Below are positions 45,540 to 56,099 of a stretch of DNA of 64,000 bases, in pieces (position 1 is the first letter of the stretch; the number at the start of each line of letters is the position of its first letter). This DNA comes from CAVXDY01 sp963721335. Its GTDB lineage: Bacteria > Actinomycetota > Thermoleophilia > Miltoncostaeales > Miltoncostaeaceae. The translations under genes were made by a program, and so were the position numbers. Location of the stretch: the NCBI GenBank assembly GCA_963721335.1, contig CAVRIV010000008.1, positions 1 to 64,000 on the forward strand. Direction: 5' to 3'. The notes below the pieces were generated by a model, which was not told the DNA's origin, did no database searches, and saw only the letters and a program-made list of their open reading frames with translations.

Positions 45540-46196
45540 ATGGTGAATGCAGACGTCCAGCAGGGATCGCTCGGCGACGCCTCAGATCACGTCCACGCCG
45601 CAGCGGTCAGTGCCGCAAGACCTCGCCCGGGGCTTCAGTGGCTGGACATCGGTTGTGGGCAGGGGGATGTCCTTCGGCGAATCCGCGATCAGCATCAGCC
45701 GACACAGCTCACGGGTCTCGACATCATCGACTGGCTGGACGACGACCTTCGTGACCGAGTTGAGATCAAGGTCGGTGCCGCGGAGGAACGTCTTCCCGAG
45801 ATCGAGGACGCCGACCGTGTTCTCCTCGTCGAGGTCATGGAGCACCTCGAAGCGCCTTGGACGGTTCTTCGCGCCGCCGCGAAGCGCGTCAGGCCGGGTG
45901 GCGTGATCGTGGTGACCACGCCGAACGTCGCAACGCTCCGACACCGGTTGGAGCTGGTGGTCCGAGGACAGCTGACGTTCTTCCGACCGGACAACCTGCC
46001 CCATCTGCAGCCGATCCTTCCGCATGTCACCGAGCGGATTCTCCGCGAGGAAGGCTTGACACCCCAGCCGCGCCGCTACGCGACGGCCGATGTGATCTCG
46101 CTGATGCGTGGACACGCTTGGCCGCAATGGATGAGCCGTCGCTTCCCGCGGCTGCTATGCGTCTCCGTAGTCCTGTCAGCGCGGCGAAACGGCTAA
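45540..46196 (+). CDS. Class I SAM-dependent methyltransferase
   Basis: 218 residues, intact. SAM-binding motif I 'GLQWLDIGCGQGDVLRRIRDQ', the acidic post-I 'TGLDIIDWLDD' and 'DRVLLVEVMEHLEAPWTVLRAAAKRVRPGGVIVVTTPN' place it in the Methyltransf_23/11 group common in polysaccharide clusters, where members methylate sugars or terminate chains. ATG at 45540 is preceded by GGGGCCG only; a TTG at 45513 would add nine residues. A short hairpin (46210-46227) follows the gene. Confidence 0.8.
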   Translation: MVNADVQQGSLGDASDHVHAAAVSAARPRPGLQWLDIGCGQGDVLRRIRDQHQPTQLTGLDIIDWLDDDLRDRVEIKVGAAEERLPEIEDADRVLLVEVMEHLEAPWTVLRAAAKRVRPGGVIVVTTPNVATLRHRLELVVRGQLTFFRPDNLPHLQPILPHVTERILREEGLTPQPRRYATADVISLMRGHAWPQWMSRRFPRLLCVSVVLSARRNG

Positions 46197-46209
46197 CCCT
46201 GCTCTCGAT

Positions 46210-46227
46210 CCGGCCCTGCCAGGCCGG
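46210..46227 (+). terminator. Weak hairpin after methyltransferase gene
   Basis: CCGGCC and GGCCGG pair around a six-base loop 13 bases past the stop of the methyltransferase. Short stem and no U-tract, so it may only attenuate. Confidence 0.3.
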
Positions 46228-46356
46228 CCCGAGTAAGCCGCGCCGCCCCTTGAGGGCAGTTTGGAGCGTGAAACCGATCGAAGGGCTAGTGCATGCAGGG
46301 GATCGCTGGGCCACGCTTTCGACGCGCACGTCGTTCGTCGGCCGGGGGAGAGGCGC

Positions 46357-47561
46357 GTGAGGATCTTGAGGGTGGCGGACATCCGTGGCGATGCGCCCGG
46401 TGGGATGCACGGCTACATGACCCACAGCGGCCGGGCCCTCATCGAGATGGGCCACACCGTGCGGTATCTCTTCCGCGGGGACCTCGGCGTTCGGCCGCGT
46501 GGCGGGGGGCTGCGACGCTTGCTGGTTCCCTGGCTCATTCCCCTCCGGGTGATGATGGGTCAGCGCCGCGGAGCGCGGTTCGACGTCGTCGAGATCCACG
46601 AGCCCCTCGCAGCCCCCTACGCCTTCATCGCGGCCCGCGCGCGTGGCCTGCTGCCGCCCTGCGTCGTCCTCTCCTACGGGTTGGCGGAGCGCCTCTGGTG
46701 CGAGACGAAACGATATCGGCGGCTGACCGGTGAGCGGGTCCCGCTGAAGAGCCGTCTCCTCGTGCCGTGGACCCTCCTCGCTCCCTCGCGGTATGGGCTC
46801 CGCCACGCGGCGCACGTTGTCGTGCCGTCGTCAGAGGACGTTGCGTACCTGCGGGTGAGCTGGGCGTGCCGGCCCACCGGATATCGGCAGCCCCGACCGG
46901 CGTCGCGCCGCCGTTCTTCCGCGTCGCGCGACCCGCGGCCCCCGTGGAGGCGCTGAGGGTCGTGTTCGTCGGAACATGGATCGAGCGGAAGGGCATCAGA
47001 GAACTCTGCGAGGCCTGGTCCGGCGTGTGTCGGAGGTCCCCGGACGCGCATCTCACCGTCGTCGGCACGGCCACCGGCGACCAGGTGCTCCGCGACTTCC
47101 GGGCCCACTGCCGCGATCGGGTGACCGTCGTCCCGCATGTCGAGCCAGCGGACCTCCCAGAACTGCTCAGCCGGCAGGACCTGTTCGTGCTCCCTACGTG
47201 GTTCGAGGGGATGCCCTTGTCGATGCTCGAGGCGGCCGCGTCCGGGCTCGCCTGCGTCGTCGGGGCGACCTGCGGCAACCTGGATTTCTTCCCGCCCGAT
47301 GACCCAGAGGCCTGCGGCGGCATCCTCATTCCTCTCCATGATTCCGCGGCCCTCGCCAGCGCGATCGAGCGCTTCATCGATGAGCCCGGTCTGTGCGGGA
47401 CCCTCGGAGAACGGGCCCGTGCACGGGCCCGTGAGTATCCGTGGAGAAGGACGGCGGAGAACCTGCTCGCCGCCTACGATCGGGCCGTTGGCGGCGCTGA
47501 TGGTCAGGCTCGCAAGGTGGGGGATCCAGAGGGTAGGGTGGCGTGGATGGAAGAGCCGTGA
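46357..47561 (+). CDS. Glycosyltransferase family 4 (frameshifted), paralogue of 52432-53603
   Basis: About 400 residues, GT-B fold. The N-terminus 'VRILRVADIRGDAPGGMHGYM' and 'RRLLVPWLIPLRV' with 'FDVVEIHEPLAAPYAF' are closely matched by the gene at 52432-53603. The C-terminal GT1 domain has 'VVFVGTWIERKGIRELCEAW', 'DLFVLPTWFEGMPLSMLEAAASGLACVV' with the nucleotide-sugar Glu motif. One slip near 46858 ('SEDVAYLR' to 'ELGVPAHRI'). GTG at 46357 with GGGGGAGAG upstream. The stop overlaps the GTG of the next gene (GTGA). Confidence 0.82.
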
Positions 47562-48288
47562 GGAGCCAAGTGCCTCCAAGCTTGCTCACGGAGAGGATCG
47601 GGGACGCCACCCTTGGGCGGCGTGCCCTGGAGCTCGTGTGGGAGCTGCTGGCGGATCAACGCCCCAAGAGGATCCTTGAGTTCGGATCTGGGCTCTCGAC
47701 GCTGCTGTTCGGCCTCGCAAACCGCGAGCTCGAACTGAGCGCCCAGGTGGTTTCGGTCGAGCACAACCCGCGCTTTCTCGAGAGGACGCTTGGCGACCCT
47801 TCGGGAGACCGGCCTGGCGCTCGAGGTAACGAATCTCTACGCGCCGCTTCGCCCCGTCCTCGTCGGCGGCCGCGTCTATCTGTCGTACAGCCCGCGCGTG
47901 ATCGAGGCGATCAGTGGGTTCGGCGCTCAGTTCGTCCTCATCGACGGCCCTCAGGGTCATTACCGGCGCGACGGCACGCTACTGATCGCACGGGGCGCGA
48001 TCGCCCCGGGCGCGACAATCCTCCAAGACGACGCCGGACCGACCCCTCGAGAGGATGGCCCTTTCAGTCTGGCGCGAGGGCTTCGGACAGGACCTCGAGG
48101 TCGAGCGCTATCTGGACGAGCGCCTCGGCATGGCGGTCTTCACGCTGCCCTCGACCCAGCTGGCATGTCACTGGGGACCCCGAGTCACGGCTCGGACCGC
48201 GACCAGCGCCGCCCGGGCCCTAGGGGGCATCGTTGGTCGGCGCGTCACGCTCAGGCGAAGCTCTCGACGGTTCGCACCGGGTCGCTGA
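47558..48288 (+). CDS. SAM-dependent methyltransferase-like protein (frameshifted)
   Basis: About 243 residues. 'ERIGDATLGRRALELVWELL', then 'KRILEFGSGLSTLLFGLANR' (motif I) and 'SAQVVSVEHNPRFLER' are typical of the class I methyltransferases annotated near glycosyltransferases; 'FVLIDGPQGHYRRDGTLL' holds a catalytic-type Asp and Gly. The end 'FGQDLEVERYLDERLGMAVFTLPS' is charged. Slips near 47790 and 48040-48050. It is coupled to the GT upstream and converges with the GT at 48251, overlapping its 3' end by 38 bases. Confidence 0.65.
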
Positions 48289-49415
48289 GAGCTCTCAGCA
48301 GCCGCTCGGCGACGACCGGCCAATCGAACTCTGCTCGTGTAGAGCACTCGAGCGGCCTCCGCCATGGAGAGGCGTAGGTCGGCGTCCTCGGATATCAGCC
48401 GTACGGCCGCGCCGAAGCCGGTGACATCCCCGACGGGAAGCAGTCGGATCGCCGAAGTGGATCCGGTCAGCATCGAATCGGTCGATTCCCCCGACGTCCC
48501 CACGACCGGCAGCCCGTGCTGGAGGGCCGCCATCAGGGTCGTGCGCCGGGTTGAGACCCCATCGGAGAACGGCGCGAGGAAGATGTCCGCGCAGGCGAGG
48601 TGCCGAGCGACCCGCTCGGCAGGGAGTGCTCCCGGCCGATGCACTTCGATTCGAGGATCGAGGCCCGGCGAGCGGCGGTGCCCCGTCTCCCAGGTTGAGG
48701 AGCAGCACTCGCGGGACCAGTCCCGCCACCGCGTTGGCCCCCGCGACGAGGTGGCCGACCAGCCGGGAGGGGTGCTCCGTCCCGAATGCCGCGAGGACGA
48801 GCGCGTCGTCGCCCACACCCAGTCGGCGGCGCTGGTCATCCCGCGCCCGGTCATGTCGGGCAGGTTCGACCCCACCGGCATGTGGAAGCTCGGCCGGCTG
48901 CGGCCACCATGCGGCTAGTCGCCGCGTCCAGGTCTCGATCGACACGCAGACGACGTCGGCTTGGGCGCGCAGCGTCGCGAGCTGGGCTCGCTGGTAGGCG
49001 CCCATGAGCGCCCAGCGCACGGTCTTGTGGCGCACGAACATCTCGTGGGCCATGAGGGCGACCCTGGGGTGCTCCCGACGGCGGCGAAGTCGCGAGAGCG
49101 CCGCCACGAGCCACGGAGCCACGCCCCACCGGCCGTACATGAAGGGGTTGTACTGAAGGACAACCCAGTCGTAGGCGTCGAGCCCGTCGTCGAGGCGCCT
49201 GCGGGGAGGGCCGGAGCGATCCGCGATCCATCGGCCGGAGGCGGTGCGCTGATGGAGGTCGGCGACGACTCCCTCGCGATGGCCGAGCGCCGCCGCCAGC
49301 AGCACGCTGTGGTCGCGGATCCCGTCGCGCGCGCCCCGGCTCTCGTTGCAGACGACGGCGATCCTCAGGGCCGCCGCTCCCTCGGGCTGCGCCGGTTCGT
49401 GCCCGTCGTCACCCC
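48251..49415 (-). CDS. Glycosyltransferase family 4 (frameshifted)
   Basis: About 385 codons. N-terminal 'LRIAVVCNESRGARDGIRDHS' and 'YDWVVLQYNPFMYGRWGVAPWLV'; central 'DALVLAAFGTEHPSRLVGHLV'; C-terminal 'ADIFLAPFSDGVSTRRTTLMAALQHGLPVVGTSG', a GT1-type acceptor/donor region, and the end 'EFDWPVVAERLLRALSDP'. Start uncertain: a GTG at 49415 overlapping the stop of the aminotransferase (GTGA) would need one base change near 49368; a CTG at 49367 is the first codon in the main frame. Slips near 48880, 48680 and 48325. Last gene of the long minus-strand block. Confidence 0.65.
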
Positions 49416-50536
49416 TCGCTCTCGGACAGGACGTCGCGCACCGCCGCCGCGACGGCGGAGACCTCGTCGTCGCGGAGCTCGGGGTAGAGCGGCAGGCTCA
49501 CGACCTCGCGCGCGAGGCGCTCGCTCGCGTCAGGCCGCCGTGTCGCGCGAGGGCCGGCGTACGCCGGGTGCCGGTGCACCGGCCGCGGGTAGTGGACGAG
49601 CGTCTCGACGCCGCGCTCGCGCGAGCGCGGTCCGGAAGCGGTCGCGGTCGGCGACGCGGACGACGAAGAGGTGGAAGACGTGGACGCCGTCCGCGGGCCT
49701 CGTCCGGAAGCGCGACGGGGAGGTCCGTCGAGCTCCTCGAGGTAGCGGCGCGCGATCGACCGACGGCGCTCGTTCGCGGCGTCGAGGCGCGGGAGCTTGC
49801 GCGAGCAGGATCGCGGCCTGGAGCGTCGTCGAGCCGGCTGTTCGTGCCCGGCGACGACCGAGTCGTAGCGCTCGCGCTCGCCGTAGGTCGCGCAGCCGGC
49901 GGGCGCGGTCGGCGACCTCCGCGTCGTCGGTGACGACCGCGCCGCCGTCGCCGAGCGCGCCGAGGTTCTTCGTCGGGTAGAAGCTGAACGCCGCCGCGTC
50001 GCCCGAGCGCGCCCGCGCGCCGGCCCGCGTAGCTCGGCGCCGTGCGCCTGCGCCGCAGTCCTCGACGACCTTCAGGCCGTGCCGCCGCGGCGATGCGCTC
50101 GCGATCGGCGTCCATGTCCGCGCACTGCCCGTAGAGGTGGACGGGCACGATCGCGCGGGTGCGGGCCGTGAGCGCGCCTGCTCGAGCCGCGTCCGGGTCG
50201 AGCGTGTAGCGAGTCGTCGACGTCGACGAGCACCGGCCGTCGCTCCGCTGGCCTCGATCGCCGCGACGGTCGGCACGCACGTGTTCGCGGCCGTGATCAC
50301 CTCGTCGCCGGGCCCGACGCCCACGGCGCGCAGCGCGAGCGTCGAGGGCGTCGGTGCCGGAGGCGACGCCGACCGCGTGCGGCACGCCGCAGAAGCGCGG
50401 CGAACTCGCGCTCGAACGCGCTCGACCGCGGGCCGAGAACGAACCGTCCCCCGTCGAGCACGCCCGCCACCGCGCCGTCGAGCTCCGCCCGCAGGTCGCT
50501 CACCTGGCGCGACAGGTCGAGGAACGGGACCCTCAT
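49412..50536 (-). CDS. DegT/DnrJ/EryC1/StrS-family sugar aminotransferase (heavily frameshifted)
   Basis: About 370 codons. Start 'MRVPFLDLSRQVSDLRAELDGAV', then 'GVASGTDALALALRAVGVGPGDEVITAANTCVPTVAAIE' pieces, 'LKVVEDCAQAHGA', the PLP-lysine motif 'FSFYPTKNLGALGDGGAVV' and the C-terminal 'REVVSLPLYPELRDDEV'. These enzymes aminate keto-sugar nucleotides, so with the epimerase/dehydratase upstream it should make an amino sugar donor for the polymer. More than ten one-base slips occur, among the densest error stretches in the window. ATG 50536 probably overlaps the stop of the epimerase gene (ATGA). Confidence 0.75.
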
Positions 50537-51554
50537 CGACGGCGTCGTCCCAGTAGCGCTCGCCGTGCTCGCGGTAGAAGTCGAGCGAGCGCCTCAGGCC
50601 CTCCTCCAAGCCCGACCGCGGGCTCCCAGCCGAGCTCCTCGCTGGATGCGGCGCGAAGTCGGCGTAGTAGTCGCCGATGTCGATCGCCTTGCGGTCGGGC
50701 GGGAACGGCACGAGCCGGTACGAGCCGCCGCCGTTCGCGCGGACGAGCAGCTCGGCGAGCTCCTTGAGGCTCACGACCTTCGAGTCGCCGAGGTTGTAGA
50801 CCCTGCCGTTCGCCTCGTCGCTCGCTCGCGGCGAGCAGGAACGCGCGCACGGCGTCGTCGACGTAGTTGAGGTCGCGCCGCTGCGCGCCGTCGCCGAAGA
50901 TCGCGAGCTCCTCGCCGGTCGAGGAGCAGCCGGAACCAGTAGCCGAGGAACGTCTGCCGGGCGTCGCGCACGCGCATCCGCGGGCCGTAGGTGTTCGTCA
51001 GCCGCAGGACCGCGACCCGCATCCCGTAGACCTCGCCGTAGAGGAGGTGGTACCACTCGCCGGCCGTCTTGTTGATGCCGTTGACGTCGACCGGGGTGAT
51101 CGGGTGCTGCTCGTCGACGGGCAGGTAGCTGCGGGCGCCCGTAGATCTGGCGGGTGCTCGCGAAGACGATCTTCACGTCGGGGTTGTGGTGCCGGCACGC
51201 CTCGAGGATCGAGAGCTGGCTGCGCGCAGTTGATCTCGAGGTCGGTGAACGGATCGGTCATCGAGTCGAGGTGGCTCGTCTGGCCGGCGAGGTTGAAGAT
51301 CACGTCGCGGCCCCGCACGAGGTAGGCAAGGCTGTGCCGTCGCGGACGTCCGAGATGTTGATCTCGACGCGGTCCTCGATCCCGTCGATGTTGGCGAGGT
51401 TGCCGCCGTACTCCGGGATCAGCGAGTCGACCAGGAGCACCTCGCTCCCGGCGTCGACGAGGACGCGGGCGAGGTTCGAGCCGATGAAGCCGAGCCCGCC
51501 GGTGATGAGGACACGCCGGCCCCGGTAGGCGCCGGTGAGGTCGAAGTCCGTCAC
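50533..51554 (-). CDS. NAD-dependent sugar epimerase/dehydratase (SDR, frameshifted)
   Basis: About 340 codons, extended SDR. Rossmann motif 'RRVLITGGLGFIGSNLARVLVD', 'EVLLVDSLIPEYGGNLANI', 'DVIFNLAGQTSHLDSMTDPF', 'VFASTRQIYGR' (catalytic Tyr region partly disturbed), 'DVNGINKTAGEWYHLLYGEVYGMRVAVLRLTNTYGPRMRV' pieces, 'YNLGDSKVVSLKELAELLV' and 'RRSLDFYREHGERYWDDAV'. It resembles CDP/dTDP/UDP-sugar 4,6-dehydratases or 4-epimerases. At least seven slips. GTG at 51554 overlaps the stop of the methyltransferase (GTGA). Acts before the aminotransferase in making an amino sugar. Confidence 0.75.
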
Positions 51555-52441
51555 GGGGCACCGTCCGCCCGGAAGAGGAAGCCGCGCGTCTCGAACTGCT
51601 CGGGAGCACCGCGCACGGTGACCTCCTCGCCGCTGAGGAACTCTCGCGTCAGCGTGAGCCCGCTCCAGTGACGCGGCGGCCAGCAGCTCCTCCCTGTTGA
51701 TCACCCAGCTGACGTACTCGGTGTCCTCATAGGTCCGGTACGGCCGCTGCCGCACGAGAAAGGAGGGGTGCTCGAAAACCGTCGGCACGCGGGAGAGGAA
51801 GAGGTGCGGTCCCGCGGCCGCGCCCAGCCGAGAGAGCGTCGTGGGCCAGTCCTCGCTGTACTGCAGCGAGCTCACCGCCATCACCAGGTCGTACCGGTGC
51901 CGCAGGCAGTCCTCGTCCTCGTGGAACATCACGTCCGGCTGCAATGCTCCGGCCGGCTCGACAGAGCGCGGGGAGGTCCTTGACCTCGTAGCGGATCTCG
52001 ACGTCGGGGAGGATCGTCCTCGCCGTGAGGTGGAAGTGCCCGACGCCACCACCCCAGTCCAGGATGGACAGATGGCCGTCGCGGCGCTCCCGGTCCGCCA
52101 GCATGAGGACGTACGCGTGGGACACGGCCGTGTTGTGCCGCCAAAGCTCTCTCGGACCGACGCGGCGGGCGCCGTCCTCGGCTCCGAGAACTCCGGTCCG
52201 AGAGTTCATCCGGACGTGTCGAGGCCATGCGTCCCGCTCGACGCGCGCGACGGATTCCTGGTCCCATCCGAGCGCGGGCGGCGTCCACCGGTCGGCCACT
52301 TCCCACGCGGGCGCCCATTCGCCGATGCCATACCCGTCGCGCCGGCTCGAGCAGGACCGGAGGCGTCAGCGCCGCGATGGCGCGTCGTATGGGAGCGGGC
52401 AGCGAGCGGCCACGTTTGGGCTGGTCCACGGTCAACTCCAT
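51551..52441 (-). CDS. TIGR04325-family methyltransferase (frameshifted)
   Basis: About 295 codons. The family pattern is clear in pieces: 'GWDQESVARVERDAWPRHVR', 'AVSHAYVLMLADRERRDGHLSILDWGGGVGHFHL' (SAM motif I within), 'LPDVEIRYEVKDLPALCRAG', 'YDLVMAVSSLQYSEDWPTTLSRL', 'DTEYVSWVINREELLAA' and the end 'VRGAPEQFETRGFLFRADGAP'. TIGR04325 proteins are putative methyltransferases of surface-polysaccharide loci. Slips near 52315-52335, 51960 and 51670. ATG 52441 lies inside the stop region of the upstream GT. Confidence 0.75.
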
Positions 52442-53603
52442 CTCGTTGTCGCTGCCTCTTCGCCCGCCGCGGCGCGGTACGCCTCCAGGGACCTCCGGGC
52501 CGTCTCCCGCCAGGTGAAGGATCGTGCACGGAGCCGGGCGCTCTGGCCCAGCTCTCGACGCAGGGAGGGCTCTGTGACGAGCCGATCCATCGCGTCGGCC
52601 AGCGCCGCGGGATCGTGCGGAGGCACGAGAAGCGCGCCGTCGTCCTCGGGGGCCTCGGGCCGGAAGAGATCCTCGTGACCGCCGATCGCCGTGACGATGC
52701 AGGGCAGACCGGCGGCGGCGGCCTGAAGGCTGGCGCACGACATCCCTCCCTCGAACCGCGACGGCAGTACGAAGAGATCATGGGTCGCGAGGACCGATCG
52801 AAGTTCGTCGTCGCTCAGCAGCGGGTGCACGCTCACGCGCTCCGCGCTTCCGTCGAAGTCGCTCAGGACGGTTGCGCTCGTCGGTGACCGTGCAGGTCAC
52901 GCTCAGGCTGGCAGTGGGGTGCGCAGCGGCGACCAGTCGCCAGGCGTCCACCAAGTCGGGAGCGCCTTTCTTGTCGATCCAGGCACCGGCGAACAGGATG
53001 CGGGGACCCTCGCCCGCCGTCCCCCGGTGCTCGATCTCGAAGAACTCGTCTCCAACCCCGCTGTCGACGCGCGTCAAGCGCTCGCCCGGGACGCCGAGCT
53101 CGTCGCGCAGGTACCTGGCGTCGTCGTCGGACGGCACCATGACGTGATCCGCGTTTCGGAAGGCGGTTCGCGACGAGCGGATGAGGAAGCGGATCCACAG
53201 CCGCCTTGCCCCGCCGCCGACGACCGCCGGAACGTTCAGCCGGCGCCCCTCTCGCGCCAGTAGAGCTCCTCCGTGCCGTAGCTCGCCACGACGCAGGGTG
53301 GAAGGCGCTTTCGCGCGAGCCGTCTGCGAAGAGAGCGCAGTAGGGTGCGGCGACCGTCTCGTGGATCTCGACGACGTCGTAGCGGCCATGGACGCGTTCA
53401 CGTCGCAGCACCGAGAACGGGATGAGCCACGGCACGAGGAGCCTTCGCCGCCGCCGGCCTCGCAGTCGCGGGAAGAGGTCCTCCCTGAAGAGGCAATCGA
53501 CCTCGTGGCCCGAGTCCTCGAGCACTCGTCCGCTGCGAAGCATGAACGACAGCATGCCGCCGGGCGTCCCTTGCGAGATGTCTGCGATCTTCAGGATCCT
53601 CAT
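52432..53603 (-). CDS. Glycosyltransferase family 4 (frameshifted), paralogue of 46357-47561
   Basis: About 390 codons, GT-B fold. Begins 'MRILKIADISQGTPGGMLSFM', with 'RRLLVPWLIPFSVLRRER' and 'YDVVEIHETVAAPYCALFAD', all near-matches to the plus-strand GT at 46357. The second domain has 'RILFAGAWIDKKGAPDLVDAW', 'HDLFVLPSRFEGGMSCASLQAAAAGLPCIVTAIGGHEDLF' in parts and ends 'SFTWRETARRSLEAYRAAAGEEAATTRWS'. Slips near 53280 and 52866. ATG 53603 with GGAGGAG upstream. The two paralogues may add the same sugar in different linkages. Confidence 0.8.
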
Positions 53604-53713
53604 CGTCGTCTCCTCCGCGGCCCGCGCTCGGGTGTACATGAGGCTCGCGCAGGACGAGCGCCTGGAGTGAGCTCGCGGTGCGTCATGGGCGCGTCCCCCG
53701 TCGTGTCGGGACA

Positions 53714-54551
53714 TCACGCGGGCCACGATCCCAGGCCGCGCGCAGACATGTCGGCGAACACCTCCGGGAGCTCCCGTGGTCGGCCGTTACGCATCTCGTG
53801 CGCCGCCTGATGGCATGGCGCCATCAACGAGGAAGGCCAGCGCCACACCGGGCCGCCGCTCCCAGACGAGGTACCGCTTGAGGCCCACGTAGAACCTCGA
53901 GCGACGGATCAGTCGCCGTCGGCGCCGCTCGCTTGCCGGCGATCTCGGCGGACGGTTCGTGGAGGTTGACCAGTTCCGGCGCGTAGACGATTCGGTAGCC
54001 GCGGGCGAGGAGCCCCGCTGCGGCGTCCACCTCGTCGTGTCCGTAGACGATCGCCTCGTCGAAGACGTCATGGAGAAATGCCGAACGAGGGAAGACGTTG
54101 CTGTTCATCTGGATGTTGCGATAGACGCCATCGGGCCGCTTCTCGTGATGGCCGAGGAAGGTCGGGTTCTTCGGTGTCAGCAGTCGCCCCCCTCCCTCAC
54201 CGCGCCGGTCACGACCGTGGCGTCGTCCAGATCCTCGATGGCGTGGAGCGCACGCGAGATGAAGTCCGGCGCGAGCACACCGTCGTCGTCGATGAACGAC
54301 ACGTGACTCGTTGTCGCCGCCCGGGCCGCTGCATTCCGGGCGGCGCAGTAGCCGCGCGCCGTCGGGCGCACGCAGCGGACACCCCTGAATCGGTCAGTCA
54401 CGGCGTGGGTTCGGTCGATCGACCGTCCGTCGTCGCTGACGATCACCTCGCTGGGCAGGACGTCGCCCGCGAAGATCGCCTCCAGGCAGCGAGTGAGCTC
54501 GTCCGGACGGTCCTTGGTCGTGACGCAGACCGCGATCGACCGCGACGTCAT
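53714..54551 (-). CDS. Glycosyltransferase family 2 (frameshifted)
   Basis: About 280 codons, GT-A fold. 'SIAVCVTTKDRPDELTRCLEAIF', 'EVIVSDDGRSIDRTHAV', the metal-binding 'VSFIDDDGVLAPDFI' (DxD-type), then 'QMNSNVFPRSAFLHDVFDEAI' with 'GHDEVDAAAGLLARGYRIVYAPEL'. The end reads 'RFYVGLKRYLVWERRPGVALAFLVDG' then, after another slip, 'QAAHEMRNGRPRELPEVFAD' up to a TGA at 53714. Slips near 54180, 53945 and 53825. ATG 54551 overlaps the stop of the flippase (ATGA). Confidence 0.78.
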
Positions 54552-56099
54552 GGCACCGTCTCCGGTTTCGCGTCGTCGGCCAGCGCGGCGTCGGCCTGGG
54601 CGGCGCGAATGCGCCGGCTCCCCGTGGAAAACCGCCGCCGCAGCATGCCCGCCAGGTCGGCCCGGACCCAGGAGGGGCAGAGGAGCCACGCGACGATGGC
54701 GTACACGCTGAGCACGAGGGGCGGAAGCACGATCGCCTGCGCTGTGGGCGAGAGCCCCGCCTCGCGAACGAGGAGTCCCAACGCCAACGAGGAGCCGATC
54801 GGGCCCGTCAGCCAGAGCAGTCGCCGGCCGATCCTCACCGACATCGCGCCGAGTCCCGCGAAGACGACCGGCAGGCTCACCCCGAGGGCGATGAGGTATC
54901 CGATCGGCACGCCGTTGTATCCGACGAGCAGGACGAGCGGCACCGTCACCGCGAGGAACGTGAACTGGTGGACCGCGATGCCTCGGGTGCCCAGCCCGGT
55001 CCGCCCCATGCCGTTGAGAGCGGCCTCGCACATGACGAATGCCGCGTCTGCCGGCAGGGCGGCGGAGTACAGGACCAGGGCGAGCACGGCCGGCGTCCAC
55101 TTGTCCGTGTAGATCACCTCGACGAGCGCCGGGCCCGCGACGGCGATGGTCACCGACCAGGCGGCGCAGACACCGATGAGGTACGTGAAGTAGCGATCGA
55201 GGAGCCGCTCGACGCGGTGGGGCTCGTGCTCGGCTGCGCGGGCGATGTGCGGAAACGCGACTCGCACGATGCTCCCGACGAAGACCAGCGGCTTGCGACC
55301 GTTGACGCCGGCCCAGGTCAGATAGCCGACCTTCGACACGCCGCCGACGGCGCCCACGAGCACCGGCGTCACCCAGTCGCCGGTCGCCTGGACCAGATCC
55401 TGGACCTGAAAGGGCAGGCCCGCGCGAAACCACTCGACGGCGCCCCGCCGCGGCAGCGTCAGCCTGATCGGCCAGGGCGCCGACAGGTAGATCGCGACGC
55501 TCCCCGCCGCCGCCCTCACCAGCGCGGCGATGATGAAGCTCCACACGCCGAAACCCGCGAAGGCCAGCCCCACGGCGAGCCCCTGGTAGAGCAGGCTCTC
55601 GCCGACCTCGACGCGAACGAGGCGGTCGAATCTGAGCTCTCGCTCGAGTCGCGCCGCGCTCAGCATCCGCCACGAGACCAGGTAGAGGCTGAGCGCCAGA
55701 GCCCGGACGACCCAGACCATGTCCGGCGGCGCGTCGGGGTAGATGGCCACGATCCACGGCGCCGCGATCACGATCACCACGACGACGACGGTCGCGAACA
55801 ACTGCTGGAGCGTGAAGGCGACCTGCAGGTCCCTCTCCGTCAGGGCTCCGCGGCGCTGGATCAACGCCCGTGGAAGGGCGGTCGTCGCCAGCAGCCCGAA
55901 CACCTCCACGAAGAAGGTCGCGATCGCGAAAAGGCCGAATTCCGACAGGGGTCAGCAGGCGGGCGAGCGCGACGCTCCCCACGAAGGTGACCACGAGGAT
56001 GAGCACCTGCCGGATCACGACCTGCTTCACGCTGCGGGCGGCGCGGCGGTCGAGGCCCTGCTGTTCCGACTGGTCAGCGGGGGACGCGGGGGGCGTCAC
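54548..56099 (-). CDS. Polysaccharide flippase, Wzx/MATE-like (frameshifted once)
   Basis: About 515 residues with roughly twelve to fourteen TM helices. The N-terminus has 'SVKQVVIRQVLILVVTFVGSVALARLLTP' in two parts and, after a slip near 55945, 'VEVFGLLATTALPRALIQRRGALTERDLQVAF', the start pattern of oligosaccharide flippases (PF13440/PF01943). 'SFIIAALVRAAAGSVAIYL' and 'AALPADAAFVMCEAALNGMGRTGLGTRG' follow. It should move the lipid-linked repeat unit across the membrane. GTG 56099 overlaps the stop of the GT upstream (GTGA). Confidence 0.82.

Noticed and set aside
48251..48288. 38-base overlap of the convergent methyltransferase and glycosyltransferase genes as a regulatory antisense element
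   Set aside because: Short convergent overlaps are common, and frame errors near both 3' ends make the exact stops uncertain.
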